NCBI GenBank assembly: GCA_023079485.1
Contig: CM041083.1
Location: 157,612,552 to 157,676,551, forward strand
Direction: 5' to 3'
Source: Archilochus colubris
Taxonomy: Eukaryota; Chordata; Aves; Apodiformes; Trochilidae
Length of the DNA stretch: 64,000 nucleotides
The notes under the pieces are model-generated. The model worked only from the letters and a program-made list of their open reading frames with translations. It had not been told where the DNA came from and ran no database searches. The translations under genes and the position numbers were made by a program. The first letter of the stretch is position 1, and every line of letters starts with the position of its first letter. This document shows, in pieces, positions 37,298 to 49,437 of this stretch.

Positions 37298-38555
37298 CTT
37301 CTCTCTCTTTTCTTTTCTTTTCTCTTTTCTTTTCTTTTCTTTTCTTTTCTTTTCTTTTCTTTTCTTTTCTTTTCTTTTCTTTTCTTTTCTTTTCTTTTCT
37401 TTTCTTTTCTTTTCTTTCCTTTTCTTTCCTTTTCTTTCCTTTTCTTTTCTTTCCTTTTCTTTCCTTTCCTTTTCTTTCCTTTTCTTTCCTTTCCTTTTCT
37501 TTCCTTTTCTTTTCTTTCCTTTCCTTTCCTTTTCTTTCTTTCCTTTCCTTTCCTTTCCTTTCCTTTCCTTTCCTTTCCTTTCCTTCCTTTCCTTTCCTTT
37601 CCTTTCCTTTCCTTTCCTTTCCTTTCCTTTCCTTTCCTTTCCTTTCCTTTCCTTTCCTTTCCTTTCCTTTCCTTTCCTTTCTTTTCCTTTCCTTTCCTTT
37701 CCTTCCTTTCCTTTCCTTTCCTTTCCTTTCCTTTCCTTTCCTTTCCTTTCCTTTCCTTTCCTTTCCTTTCCTTTCCTTTCCTTTCCTCTCTTTCCTTTCC
37801 TTTCCTTTCCTTTCCTTTCCTTTCCTTCCTTTCCTTTCCTTTCCTTTCCTTTCCTTTCCTTTCCTTCCTTTCCTTTCCTTCCTTTCCTTCCTTTCCTTTC
37901 CTTTCCTTTCCTCCTCTCCTTTCCTTTCCTTCCTTTCCTTTCCTTCCTTTCCTTTCCTTCTTTCCTTTCCTTTCCTTTCCTTTCCTTTCCTTTCCTTTCC
38001 TTTCCTTTCCTTTCCTTTCCTTTCCTTTCCTTTCCTTTCCTTTCCTTTCCTTCCTTTCCTTTCCTTTCCTTTCCTTTCCTTTCCTTTCTTTCCTTTCCTT
38101 TCCTTTCCTTTCTTTCCTTTCCTTTCCTTTCCTTTCCTTTCCTTTCCTTTCCTTTCCTTTCCTTTCCTTTCCTTTCCTTTCCTTTCCTTTCCTTTCCTTT
38201 CCTTCCTTTCCTTTCCTTTCCTTTCCTCTCCTTTCCTTTCCTCTCCTTTCCTTTCCTCTCCTTTCCTTTCCTCTCCTTTCCCCCCTTCCTTCCTTCTTTC
38301 CTTCCCCTCCTTCCCCCCTCCTTTCCTTTCCTTCCTTCCTCCTTCCTTTCCTTTCTTCCTTCCTTCCTTTCCTTTCCTTCCTTTCCTTTCCTTTCCTTCT
38401 TTCCTTTCCTTTCCTTTCCTTTCCTTTCCCTTCCTCCCTCCTTCCTCCTTCCTCCTTCCTTTCCTTTCCCCTCCTTTCCCCTCTTCCTTCCTCCTCCTCC
38501 TCCTCCTTTCCTTTCCTTTCCTTTCCTTTCCTTCCTTTCCTTTCCTTTCCTTTTC
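37298..38555. repeat. Giant homopyrimidine array, (TTTTC)n to (TTTCC)n
   Basis: 1,258 consecutive pyrimidines on the plus strand; I found no A or G on reading through. It is zoned. 37309-37415 is nearly pure TTTTC. 37415-37545 alternates TTTTC and TTTCC, often as a 10-mer. 37545-38225 is (TTTCC)n with scattered unit-length slips. 38226-38280 is a regular 15-mer (one CTCTC unit plus two CTTTC units, four copies). 38281-38515 is degenerate CCTTCC/CCTCC. 38516-38555 returns to TTTCC. Because the unit is 5 bases and has no A or G, all three plus frames and one minus frame stay open for more than 400 codons; none is a gene. Such tracts can form intramolecular triplex (H-DNA) and stall replication. 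Confidence 0.97.
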
Positions 38556-41500
38556 ATGAAGACAAGATTAGGTAACGGCTAACCCATTAACTTTCAGGAG
38601 ACTCAAGGAGTAAAGTAAAAACATTGTCAAACAACACCACTATTTCACACCCAAGCCTTTCTGTGGTTATATCTATTCAGATGACAGATTTCTGACATGA
38701 GTGTGTTATCTTATTATGTTTAGAAATTACTGGTCCTGTAGTTACGTTGATGTGAAAATAAGGTAACAACAACAAGGAGTGCAGCTAAAAAGGGAGATTA
38801 CTTGAAATTCCTGGATTAACATCATGGAAATGTTGTATATAACAACAAAGAAACAATATGATATTGCTGCCCTACTGCTCAACACTTCTAGTGTTGTGTA
38901 CAGAAATGTGATTTCAAAAAGTGGACTGAGACTTTCTGTATATTCAGTATTGTTACTTTGCCATCTTTTCTTATAAAAAGCATCCGCTTTACTATAGTTA
39001 AAACCTGATGTAAGGAGGTACTTAAGTCAGTATCCACCACACACAACACAAACTGATAGGATCTTTTTTTACAGTTGTCCAGCTTCAACAGGAGCTAAGA
39101 CCTCTTGGGAGACAAGAGATGTGGATGGGAAGCAAATTTAACTCATGTTTTACAGCTTGAAGAATTAGCTACAGAAATGAAGCATACCACCTCTGCACTT
39201 TGAAATGAGAGAATCTCCTTAATCATCTCCAAGAGGAGAAGCAGCCACATTTGAGAGATCTTGCAGAGACAAGAAGCCCTTTGCTGTCCTGCTACAGTTT
39301 ATGAACCCAATAAATGAACAGGCTGTCAGAGAGACCCGATCCTTGGCACTTTTTATCAGTTAATGGCCTCTGATTCAAGATGTGGGACTTCAGCAGCACT
39401 TTTCTGAGGTGTTTAGCTGCATATCTTCAATACAGAGAAATGGGTTTTTTAATTATGGGCTGTGTGTATTCCATACTTAGTCCAAATTTACACAATTTGC
39501 AGTTCTGCAGAACAATGACATTTTTTTCAGTAATTTTGTCCGGAAAGATTTAGCCTCCTTGCTCACATATAAGTAGCACCAATTAGCATTGTTAAGCTAA
39601 TCTATTAAAAATAACTGAACTGAGATAAAAATCACACTTGAGGGATGAACAGTAAACAGAATTTTCTACAGTGATCCTTTGAATTTTTAAAAATAAGGAG
39701 TAAAACAAGGGGTCAAAGCATAATGATTAAACAGAGGAATTTGCTAAATCAGAACAAGGAGTAGTCAAGGCAGACTATAATTCTGTAGAGCCCCATAAAC
39801 ATACACACAAGCATATGTGTAGAGAGATTATACATTGGCTCTTTACATCCAAATCTCCAGTGCTGTTGAAAAAGTAGGAAGAGCATTTAAGCTTAGTTTC
39901 CTGGCTGTCCTAAGTGCTGGGAGACACCTCTTTCCTTTTTGCTTTCTGTTTGCTCCCTGTGGATGCCTTCCAGGCTGCACAATGCACCTGATCCAACAGA
40001 GAAAGGAAAATCTCTGCACTCTGCTGCGTTAATCTATATTTGGTGATTATAACACTCTAATCCCAAAATGTACATGAAAGAATATTCCTTCAAACCCCTT
40101 TATGTTGAGGCCTGTCACAGAGAGAAACCTGTAATTCAATCAGTTTTCCAGTCTCAGCACTGGTATTTAAAAGCAATCTCCATGTACAAACTCAGCTCTT
40201 CTATTACACTTAACTCAGCCTTAGATTGAAGACAACTTCTCATAGTCTATTAACGGCCTTAAAGCCCATCATGAAGCATGATTCCTATGCATTGTTTAGA
40301 GAAACTGTTCCTAATTTTGGTATTTGAATCACATCTAAGGGCCAGATAACTGAAGATTAGGCAATGCAGAACTCAAATCTGAAGTGTCACATCCCAATTT
40401 TGGATATAGTTTTTTAAGACTTAAAGGTTTGTATGTCTACTGAACACAGCATCCTGGCATCCTGACTAGAGTTTAAGACTGAGCTGGGGTGTAAACACAT
40501 TAAGATTGATCAAATGCTAGCCACTGAAATAGATATTCTAATGTAAATTACAACTCATTAGTTGGGCATTTTATTGTAAAAATTATTTCTAAGCTTTTTC
40601 AATTTAATACACAGTTAATTTCAGTGTATCCAGTTAGCTAAATATTCATTTTAAGAATATCTTCAATTTAGATTTCTATCTCTAAGTCCTAAATTAGTAA
40701 TGAATTTCAGTCTATAATTTTACTTTATGCTGGGTCTGTCTCTTTAATGGCACAAATTGCTGAACCTGAAGTTTAAATAACTGAATTAAATATATCTTTA
40801 CCCATCAGATAATAATACCCCTAAGAAAAGATTTTACTTAAAATCACAATTAAACTGACTTCTGAGCAATATAATTATTTTATTAATCAGATATTTTAGA
40901 AGTTTGTAGAGAGTAGAATTTTGACTGGGGAGAAACTAGCTTTATTGAAATGTAAAGCTATGCCTCTCCTAAAAAAAAGTTGTCTTTTGTTGTACCTTGT
41001 GACAAAAAGGTCACCACCTTGACTACCTGTGACTACCTGGAGGTTCTTTTCTGTTGCTTTTTTACCTTACACAAATCTGTACTTACATAAAACTGGTTTT
41101 TTACAGAGTTCAACTTTTTTCCTTGGTTCTTCATTGAGATGCAGAATATACAAAAGAATGTTGATGTCTGCTGTGTCCTCAGACATTAAAAGAGTAGAAA
41201 TAGTACGAGTAATCCATAAGACAATAAAGATTTTTTTAATATTCAATTATTTGTATATTATACCACTCAGAAAATTAGTTTTAGTATTAAATTAAGCATG
41301 TAGACATAGACCACCTCTAATTTAAATCAGGTTTCTATGTTTCTTCATCTCTGGCTTTCTTCTGAGAAAGTAAAAGAAATGTCAGGTCTATGTCTATGTC
41401 TAACATGGCATAGACAAATGAAAGAGAAAAGCTGATAAACTTTGCTCTTTTTGTTTTTTAATTTTTATTGATTTATATTTGAGTGTCTAACAAAAATATG

Positions 41501-44424
41501 TCAATATCCCCTTGTATCCAAGGTGTGACATTTAGCAAATACCATTATGTATATATTTACAGTTATTTAAATGAGCAGTACAGTATTTATTACAAATGTT
41601 AATATGAATGCTGAGATTCCTCTGTGAATTTGGTGTCTACAGCATAGACACCTATAGTGAGCTAGTGACCCCAGGCTGCTTTTTATACCACTGAAAAGAA
41701 ATGGGCATTGGTAGTGTGGGATTCATGTGAAATATTCTCCTTCTGGTGAGATGCTCCTATCAAAGTCACAATGTCAGGGAGATTGTGATTTAGTTTCCAT
41801 ACCATACCTCTGTACAGTTCCAAATCTGTGCTACTGTACACAAAATTACTACATGAAAGTGAGGAGTAGGAACCCCAGTAGGAAGAAGTGACATGAGCTA
41901 CGCAATTGGATCTGAGGGGTTCAGAGCCATCAAGATGAAACCACAAAGTTTCAGTTTGATGCGAAAGCTTAAGAGGATCTAATGAAAGAACTAGAAGAGC
42001 AAAAGCTCACCAGAGCACAAAGAAGGACTGTAGATTTGAGTGCCACAAATGTAGAAACTCCATGGTGCAGGAACTTGCAAGTCTAGGAAGAAGCAAAGCA
42101 AACCAGGGAGTCTAATGATATTTAGTTTGTGTGTATCCCTTCAGAAGGTATTGTAGCTTGAGAGTCAAATCTTCCCTTAAATACAGCCAGGCTTAAGAGG
42201 TAAAAAGGAGACATCCTCACTAGAAGCATGAAAAAAAGATTTTCAAGTATTTTCTACTGCCTTTTTCTTTTTGACCTTATTGTTCACTTTTTTCCTCAAA
42301 ATATTTGCAGGCAATTTGGCATGTGTGGTAGTTTTCTGCTTCTAAGTAACTGAGCAGCTCAACCAAAACACTGATCATTGGAATATTCTCATCTAAGCAA
42401 GCAGAGTGGGTATCCTGAAACTAGGTTTTGTGGCAGTAACTTCTCCTTTCAGGATGAAAAATGGGAAAAGCACTAATGAAAAGAAATTTAGAAGGAAACA
42501 GGGAAAGTTACCTTTGACTGACATAAAAAGAGAAATTACTTGCATGTAAGGAAGACAGAGAAAAGTGAGAGAGAGTTTAAAAGTAGCAGCTTGTTATACA
42601 CTCTTCTTGTTTCCCAAAATACCTGAAAACAGATGCATCATTTTTAGAATGCTTAGCACATTAAGCACCCAGCTCTTGCAAAAAAGCTCAGGAGTGATGA
42701 CAATTGCCACAATTGCCACAGGCCATTGTGATATTTCTGTGGGTCGTTTACTCAGACATTTTCTTCTCCTGCTGTCCAATGTGCATGGACAATGAGTGTA
42801 AACACCAGCTTTACAGATTCTGGTATGGCCTGAATAATACTGTCTCAACATTGCAAACAGAACCATTTTAAATCACTGCTCTTCTTGCACCTTTGAGGAC
42901 ATCTGATTGTAGCCAGTACCAACAAAACTCATGACAAGTGTAATTTTCCAAGGAATGCCATTTTTCTTTTAATCATATATGTATTCAAATGATGGGATAT
43001 TTTGCAAGCTACATGGTTACTATTATCAAGTCATTTACGCACATGAAAAAGCATTTACAATTATACAAGACAAAAAAGAATTCACATTAACAGGATGCTA
43101 ACCGCTGGTAAAGAATGAAAAGGAACAAACTTGTTAGTTTCATGGCACATTTTATTTCATAAACTTTTATTAATGTCTACAATTGTCTAACAAAAGCAAC
43201 TATCATCTGAACAATTAAATTGATAAACTTGTGAAAGTACATATTTGTCTTACTCTGACAGAACAAAATCCTGTTAAAATGAGAGCAATAAAATTTAAAT
43301 TAATAAGAATTGGGATACTAAAGGCATAAAACCATTCAGTAAATGTCTAAGGGACAAAATGGTAATATAGAATAAACTTCTGTGCTCACACTTCAATAAA
43401 ATTCAAAGTCAGACATCTGGTCAAGATGTCAAAGGAAGCTCAGTCTGTGTATGAAAGTAGCAATCATCAGGAAAGTCATGCTCTTTAAGACCAGAAAGGT
43501 ATTCCAGCAACTGAACTAACATTAAAATTGGAATTCTTTATTTTCCTGATCTTTTCTTTCCAGAGAAGTGATACCAAAATAATAACCTGCAGCAAAGATG
43601 TACCTTGGACAATGTACAGAACAATGAGCTGGGCATATAGTGTATTGAGCAATGCATATGCATGGATTATAGTTTAGATGTTACAATGTCATACAAGTAT
43701 AGAAAGGCCACACTAGTTATAAAAAAGTAGTGCTGGCAGAACTCAGGCACTTCCTTCCCTTTAAACAAACCTTACCTTTTTGCTTGTTTTTTTCTGTAAA
43801 CCTTTTCTCAGTGCACTTTCACATTTCAGTGGAATAAGGAATGATTTCATACAGCGTTAGGTAAAAGTTCATCTTCGGGAAAGTACATGAAGAAAACTTC
43901 AGAACATTTTGAAGTGCGCGAATTAGGGCTCCTAACTCGGAACCAAGGTGCTAAAGCCAAAGAAAGAGAAAAAAAATATTGATTTCTTTTTTTCAGAGGA
44001 AAAAAAAATGGAGCTGCATTTGTACTGATCCGCATCTGCTGAGCTCTCTCTTTCTGTAGCTACATCTGTGCCTGTCAAATCAAAACTATGAGCTATATCA
44101 GGTCAATCTATTAGGAACTTTTAGATCACACCATGTCCAATGACCTATTTGGTGTATTCTTTCTAATCTCCTCATGTTATTAATTAATCTCAGTACCAAG
44201 CCTTGAAAAAATATGAGAGTTAAGACAATTTTCCTGGATCTCTCTCAGTGCACTCACACTAGATTTTGTTTAGCTGCGGCTATGAACTGCAATAAAAAGA
44301 TTTCTACCCAGCTGCAAGTGAGTTGATGCCAGAGCCGAGTGCAGGAAAGCTGTGTTGGCACATCTCTGCCTCAGTGAGAGAGAGAAGGTTTGGCCATGGG
44401 ATTACAGTGGTATGAGTGTCCTGC
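38556..44424. other. Non-coding AT-rich sequence
   Basis: No gene found. 39290-39650 has TAAT-rich, low-repeat texture (ACCAATTAGCATTGTTAAGC) suggestive of conserved non-coding DNA. A 12-bp inverted repeat lies at 41301-41312 / 41385-41396. Otherwise nothing recognised. Confidence 0.5.
41301..41396. repeat. Short inverted repeat, 12-bp arms
   Basis: TAGACATAGACC (41301-41312) is matched exactly by GGTCTATGTCTA (41385-41396), with a 72-base loop. The right arm is followed by a 6-bp repeat (TGTCTA). Flanking CATGT/ACATG extends the match imperfectly. No target duplication, so a transposon origin is not supported. Confidence 0.5.
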
Positions 44425-44683
44425 CTTTGTGGCATGGTCTTAAGTTGTGCCAGGGGAAGTTTAGGTTAGATATTAGGAAGAATTTCTTTACAGAGAGAGT
44501 GACCAGACATTGGAATGGGCTGCCCACTGAACTAGTGGATTCTCTGTCCCTGGAGATATTTAAAAAGAGACTGGATGTGGCACTCAGTGCCATGGTATAG
44601 CAACCGCAACAGTGGTTCAAGGGCTGGACTCGATGATCTCTGAGGTCCTTTCCAACCCAGCCAGTTCTATGATTCTATGATTC
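44425..44683 (+). mobile_element. CR1 LINE 3' end
   Basis: A plus-oriented CR1 copy keeping only the last part of ORF2 and the 3' UTR. It runs from about GGTCTTAAGTTGTGCCAGGG, through the ATTAGGAAGAATTTCTTTAC and GGACTCGATGATCTCTGAGG blocks, to the terminal repeat TTCTATGATTCTATGATTC ending near 44683. A complete 3' end and severe 5' truncation are the signature of CR1 target-primed insertion. The left end is approximate. Confidence 0.93.
44440..44600 (+). pseudogene. CR1 ORF2 extreme C-terminus
   Basis: The last 50 or so codons of CR1 ORF2 are open: a [20 protein letters not shown] segment, then the [18 protein letters not shown] pattern, and a stop. Everything upstream is missing. No function. 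Confidence 0.85.
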
Positions 44684-47600
44684 AATTGAGCACCCTCACC
44701 CAGGTGCTTTGCTCTAAATCTACCAGCCCACTGAGAATTAGCTTGTGTTTCAATGAGGACACTTCTCTGGAAAGAACTCTTAGGCACATGAGCTGGTTAT
44801 TCAGGTTCTCCTCATGAATCAGTGAGAGGAGTCAGATCAGATACATGGCTGCAGTAAAAGATCAGTGAGTCCACAGCCTCCCTGGAGAAGGGACCTCTTT
44901 CTGGAGCAGAAATTGAAAAAATTGTAGCATTTATAAATATGAAATATTCGTGTCATTTATCTGTCCCTTATCAATTAAAACCAAACAGTGAGGGATAGTG
45001 TTGTATTTGGAATATTGGTCCTTAAAAGAATGTTTTATTACCTATATTCAAAATCAGGCATATACTTCATGACTAATGCAAAAAATTGTTCAAAATTGTT
45101 CAAAAGGAGTATCTTTGTCCTGAATGCTAACAGCATCAGAAATTCCATTACTAAAAATCTCTTAAATGTATTAAGATCATTTAAATAAAGACCATCTTTA
45201 ATTTTTTTCCTCCTTCTGAGTGTACCTCTTTAATGTATCTACACTTAATTTTATTAATTTGGAGAAGAAAGAAAACAGGCCAATGCATAACACTGACATC
45301 TTTATAAAATACTTAACAAAGGTATCTGTTGAGGTTTTCTTTATTTTTTTTTCACACCATAAGCTGCTGTTAACTAATTGACAAAGAAAACCAAGCAGGA
45401 TCTGAGCCAAATGGGAAGGGCATGTTGGATCTCCAGAAACCAGATCACTGGAAAGCAAAATAGATTTTCTGACTTTAAGACTAGTGAGGTAAGATAGATG
45501 GTAACTTCTCACTAGAGAAATGAACAGGTTTTAAGAATTCTTGGGTCCTTTTTTTCACTAGACTTAAATCTTATCTGTGAAATCAAACAGAGCTCAGGAG
45601 AAAATTCATTAGTGTTAAGAATGGGCCAGATGCCATTCACAGAAGGCAAGTAGGGATGATTTTAGATCCTCTTGGTGGAGGAAAAGTGAGTGGGCTGCGT
45701 TGAATTTCCTTTTCTAACATGCATACATGTTTTTAAAATTGACTATGTACATAACTGGAATGACTGGACGCCTCCAAGCCCGAATAACTCAGGGTGAAGG
45801 AAGATGGCAAGAGGGGTGTAAAAGGTTAATAAATTAATCTTCTCTAGAAACATGTTCATTTGAAAGGAGAGAATGCATAAAATCAAGAGAAAAGCTTTAG
45901 ACATCAGTAATTTGAACTTATTACATTTTCATGTCATAAAATTTACTATATTCCAAAATTATCCTGATGCACCAAGTTTTTTAAAAGTTCTGTAAAATAT
46001 ATACTTACAATTACACATAACTGTGCCATGTATATATGTACAAATACAAATGTTATTAAGGCATATATAGGTTTTGTGGAAGATCAGCTATCCAGTTCTT
46101 CACAAATTCTTATTACTGATGTAAAATATTTGTGATTCAGTCACATAACAAAATGGAATCAATGCCAAAAAAACCTGCAAAAACCCCTGTAGTTTAGATA
46201 TACATTCAAGTCACCATGTCTCTACTTTTTACCTCCATTAACCTTAAAGTTTACCAAGCAAGATTTTACATGCTATAGAAAAAAGTTTTTTATAATTCTT
46301 GACTTCATGTCACTGATGTACTTGAATCTAGCATGCCCCATTATTAAGAGTTGTACTCCAATGAAACGAGCATTCTCATGCTCTGAAAGGCTCTGAAAGG
46401 CAATCCTGTGGTAATGTTGCTTCAGTAAAAAAGCTGTAATGCCTCCTAATCAATAGACCAGAACCTAGGCAAAGATTAAACTCAAGTACTCACTTCAACA
46501 GAATGGAAGATTTTTTTTTTCCTAACATCAGCAATAAGTAGTCCTAGTGCCAGACTCTTCTAGGAGTCATGCTTCTACCACATATAGATTAAATTATGTG
46601 CCTTGATAGATGACATTTCAATAGAAGCAATAAGTGCAGGCATCTTAAAGCAGAAGCTGCTCTTTTCTCCTCTTCACATAATATACAATATTATAGTGTG
46701 TTACATTACCATAAACATCTGCCCTTGGAGTCTGTTGCATGTGTTATTTAATTATTTTGTCATTTACTAGAATTATACTGTGTAAAGAGGGTTTTCATCC
46801 CAACTACTGTGTATTCATTTGAAGTCACTGGTCTCAAGTATCATTGCAGGGAGGATTTCAGATATTGAAGCAAGCAGTTCTAATAGGCTATCACATTTTC
46901 AAAAGGAAATATTGATTCATTATGAGTTTCTGGCTTTCTGTATGCAACTATAAAAAAACTTCTCCAAAAACTTACCAATGCTGATGCAAGAATATTTCTG
47001 GATATGTATGCTGTAATAAGATTAAATATGGCTATTACTTTTAACACTGTGTATCATGCAAAGATGTTGCACAACTCTTTTATCAAATGCTAACAAATTA
47101 AATCCCTCATTCCTTAAAATGTGCACTGTCTTTATTCTTCATTTGGTTTGTGTAAGAAAACAGGGAAGCCCTGGCTGCCTTTTACACAAGTTGCAAGAAG
47201 CAGTTACAGTAAAACCCACATTATCTGCTTCAGTCATCAAAGCACAAGGTTCTTCTCTGCTGCCCTTGCAGAATTAATGTGACCCCACATGGGATGAGTT
47301 CCCATCAAACTTATCACTACCTTGAGATAAAAAAAAAATCTTACTCCCAAATCAGTTTGTGCTGTTGATAACTACCAAGAAGTCCACACCACAAAATAAC
47401 TTGACAGTTTCAGTGTGCATCTGAGTCTCATTAAAACTAAGGAGTCATTTTTATGTATCGTGAACAATTAACTTTATGCAAATTCCTACTCTATGTACTT
47501 GCCTTGGGGCATTGTTTGTTATGAAAGACAAAATAAAGATTGGGGTCTTGATCTGTCAAAGTGCTGAGAAACTCAACTACTGTTGAATTTGATGCGTGTT

Positions 47601-49310
47601 CAGCACATTCCATTCTTGTTAAATTCAATGTCACTTTAAGGTACTCAGCCTATCCACAAGGTTCTGGGAGATCCGGGCTTTGGGCTCTGTTGTTCTCTTG
47701 TTCTGCAATGTCACTTCTTATACAGCTCTCACAGACAAACCTTCTTTTTAAAAAGTAGAGTCTGCCAATGCCAACCATGTTGAATCAGGCACTTTTAGAG
47801 GAATTTTTTTTCCCCCACTGTTGTAATAAGTTTAGAAATACTCAGAGCATTAGACTGTTTCAACTTCTTCACAGTCCTTTTTCCAAGCCACAGGAACTTG
47901 CTGCCTTGCAGTGACTCCTACCACATTTTTGTAGCATCTTATAATAAGATTACTGAAGCATATGAATCTTTTCTTAAACATTGTTAATAAAATATTAAAC
48001 TGTGTATTAAAATTTTCAGAATGACATTCTCATGTCTTCAATTTATTTATAGGGGAAATAAAAGAAAACTTTCTGAATGTGCAGTGATTTAACCCTGCTA
48101 TATATTAATATAGAATATGTGGAATGGAAGACAAACATATTTATGTTTATACAGTTCATATTTCCATTATCTATATATCTTTACATAATTTAGAATCATA
48201 AATCACAGTAATTTTCCAGGCGGTAAAAATAACAGTTCTGAACCTTTTTTATGTTTATTGGATCTGCTTTCAATGTTACCTTGATTTTTCATACTGAAAT
48301 ACCTTCTGGTGAGTCTTTTATTTTTTTTTTTTTATGTTGTACTCCTCTTTGCTTTATGTAAATATACAGCCTGAAAGCATAATTCTAAAATCTCACTCTT
48401 CCAGCTTTACTCTGGTGAACACATTGCCATCATGTCTGACCTTACACAAATAATTTCTTCATTTTTTTTTACAAAAATATTGAAAAACTATTTATTAACA
48501 AAACGCATCTCCATGTGTCCACTACATAATAGACATTCAAAAAGTATGTTTAACCCTGGCCCTAGGAAAATGTCTTATCAAATGCAGAAAAAGGATTATA
48601 CAAGGGAAATTAGTTTTGAAAACAACAGAGAGTTAAACAGAAAAATGATATGAAGGTGTTAGAATTCTAATTCCAGTCTCTAAATGGCATCTTTACAGTC
48701 AAATGGACAGATAGTCATATTGGCCTTTTGCTTTCAGACTGGTGCTGCTTTACTGACTCACAGAATCCCAGCCTCATTTTCTTGTTTCTTGGGATTATTT
48801 CACCATTATGAAATGACTTTTCCTTTTGTACTTTTTAATATGAGAAAACTTGGCTTTGTGTTACATAAAATTTGTATCAATCACTTTTTTTATACATTTT
48901 TTTTGTCCTTCTTTGTCAGACTAATATAAATGAAAAATATATATCTGCTTTCTGGTTTTCTTCTGTATACTGGATAGTTTATGGTTCATTTTAAATATCA
49001 TCCTAAAGGACTACTCCCAATATTCTTTTTTAATACACTTACATTGAAGATCACTGGATGGAAATACAATTACTAACAAACAAACAAACAAAAAAAAGCA
49101 AAGAAACTAATACAAAGAGTAGTTTTATCCACATGAGGAAGGGAGAACCAAGCTTGATTTGCTTTTAGGTTACACTTGTAGATGGTATCAAAGAACTTTT
49201 AAAATAACTGTGATTCTTCTAATCTGCCTCTTTACTTTCATTTTCTATTGTACCTCTTTTTTTACCTCTTTCTTAGGAAAGAATGTATTTTGATATTGCC
49301 ATCAATTATA
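44684..49310. other. Non-coding AT-rich sequence
   Basis: No gene. Small tandem duplications at 45083-45102 (ATTGTTCAAA twice) and 46380-46400 (CTCTGAAAGG twice), a T-run near 48320-48335 and (CAAA)n at 49075-49097. Nothing else recognised. Confidence 0.5.
49075..49097. repeat. (CAAA)n run
   Basis: Four ACAAA/CAAA units followed by an A-run. A simple repeat. Confidence 0.75.
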
Positions 49311-49437
49311 TTTCCTTGCTTTCTTTCTCTCTTCCTCTCCTTATTTTCTTGCTTTCTTGCTTTCTTGCTTTCTTTCTTGCTTTTCCTTCTTTCTTTCTTT
49401 CTTTCTTTTCTTCCTTTCTTTTTCTTTTTCTCTTTTT
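49311..49437. repeat. Imperfect CT-rich microsatellite
   Basis: (CTTT)n and CTTG-interrupted units with occasional G and A. A much smaller and less pure relative of the 37-kb array. Open frames of 63-89 codons through it are artefacts. Confidence 0.85.

Noticed and set aside
37170..38582. Open frames of 426-470 codons on both strands rich in Phe-Leu-Ser-Pro or Lys-Glu-Arg-Gly
   Set aside because: They translate the (TTTTC/TTTCC)n array. A 5-base unit without A or G cannot make a stop on the plus strand, so the length is meaningless.
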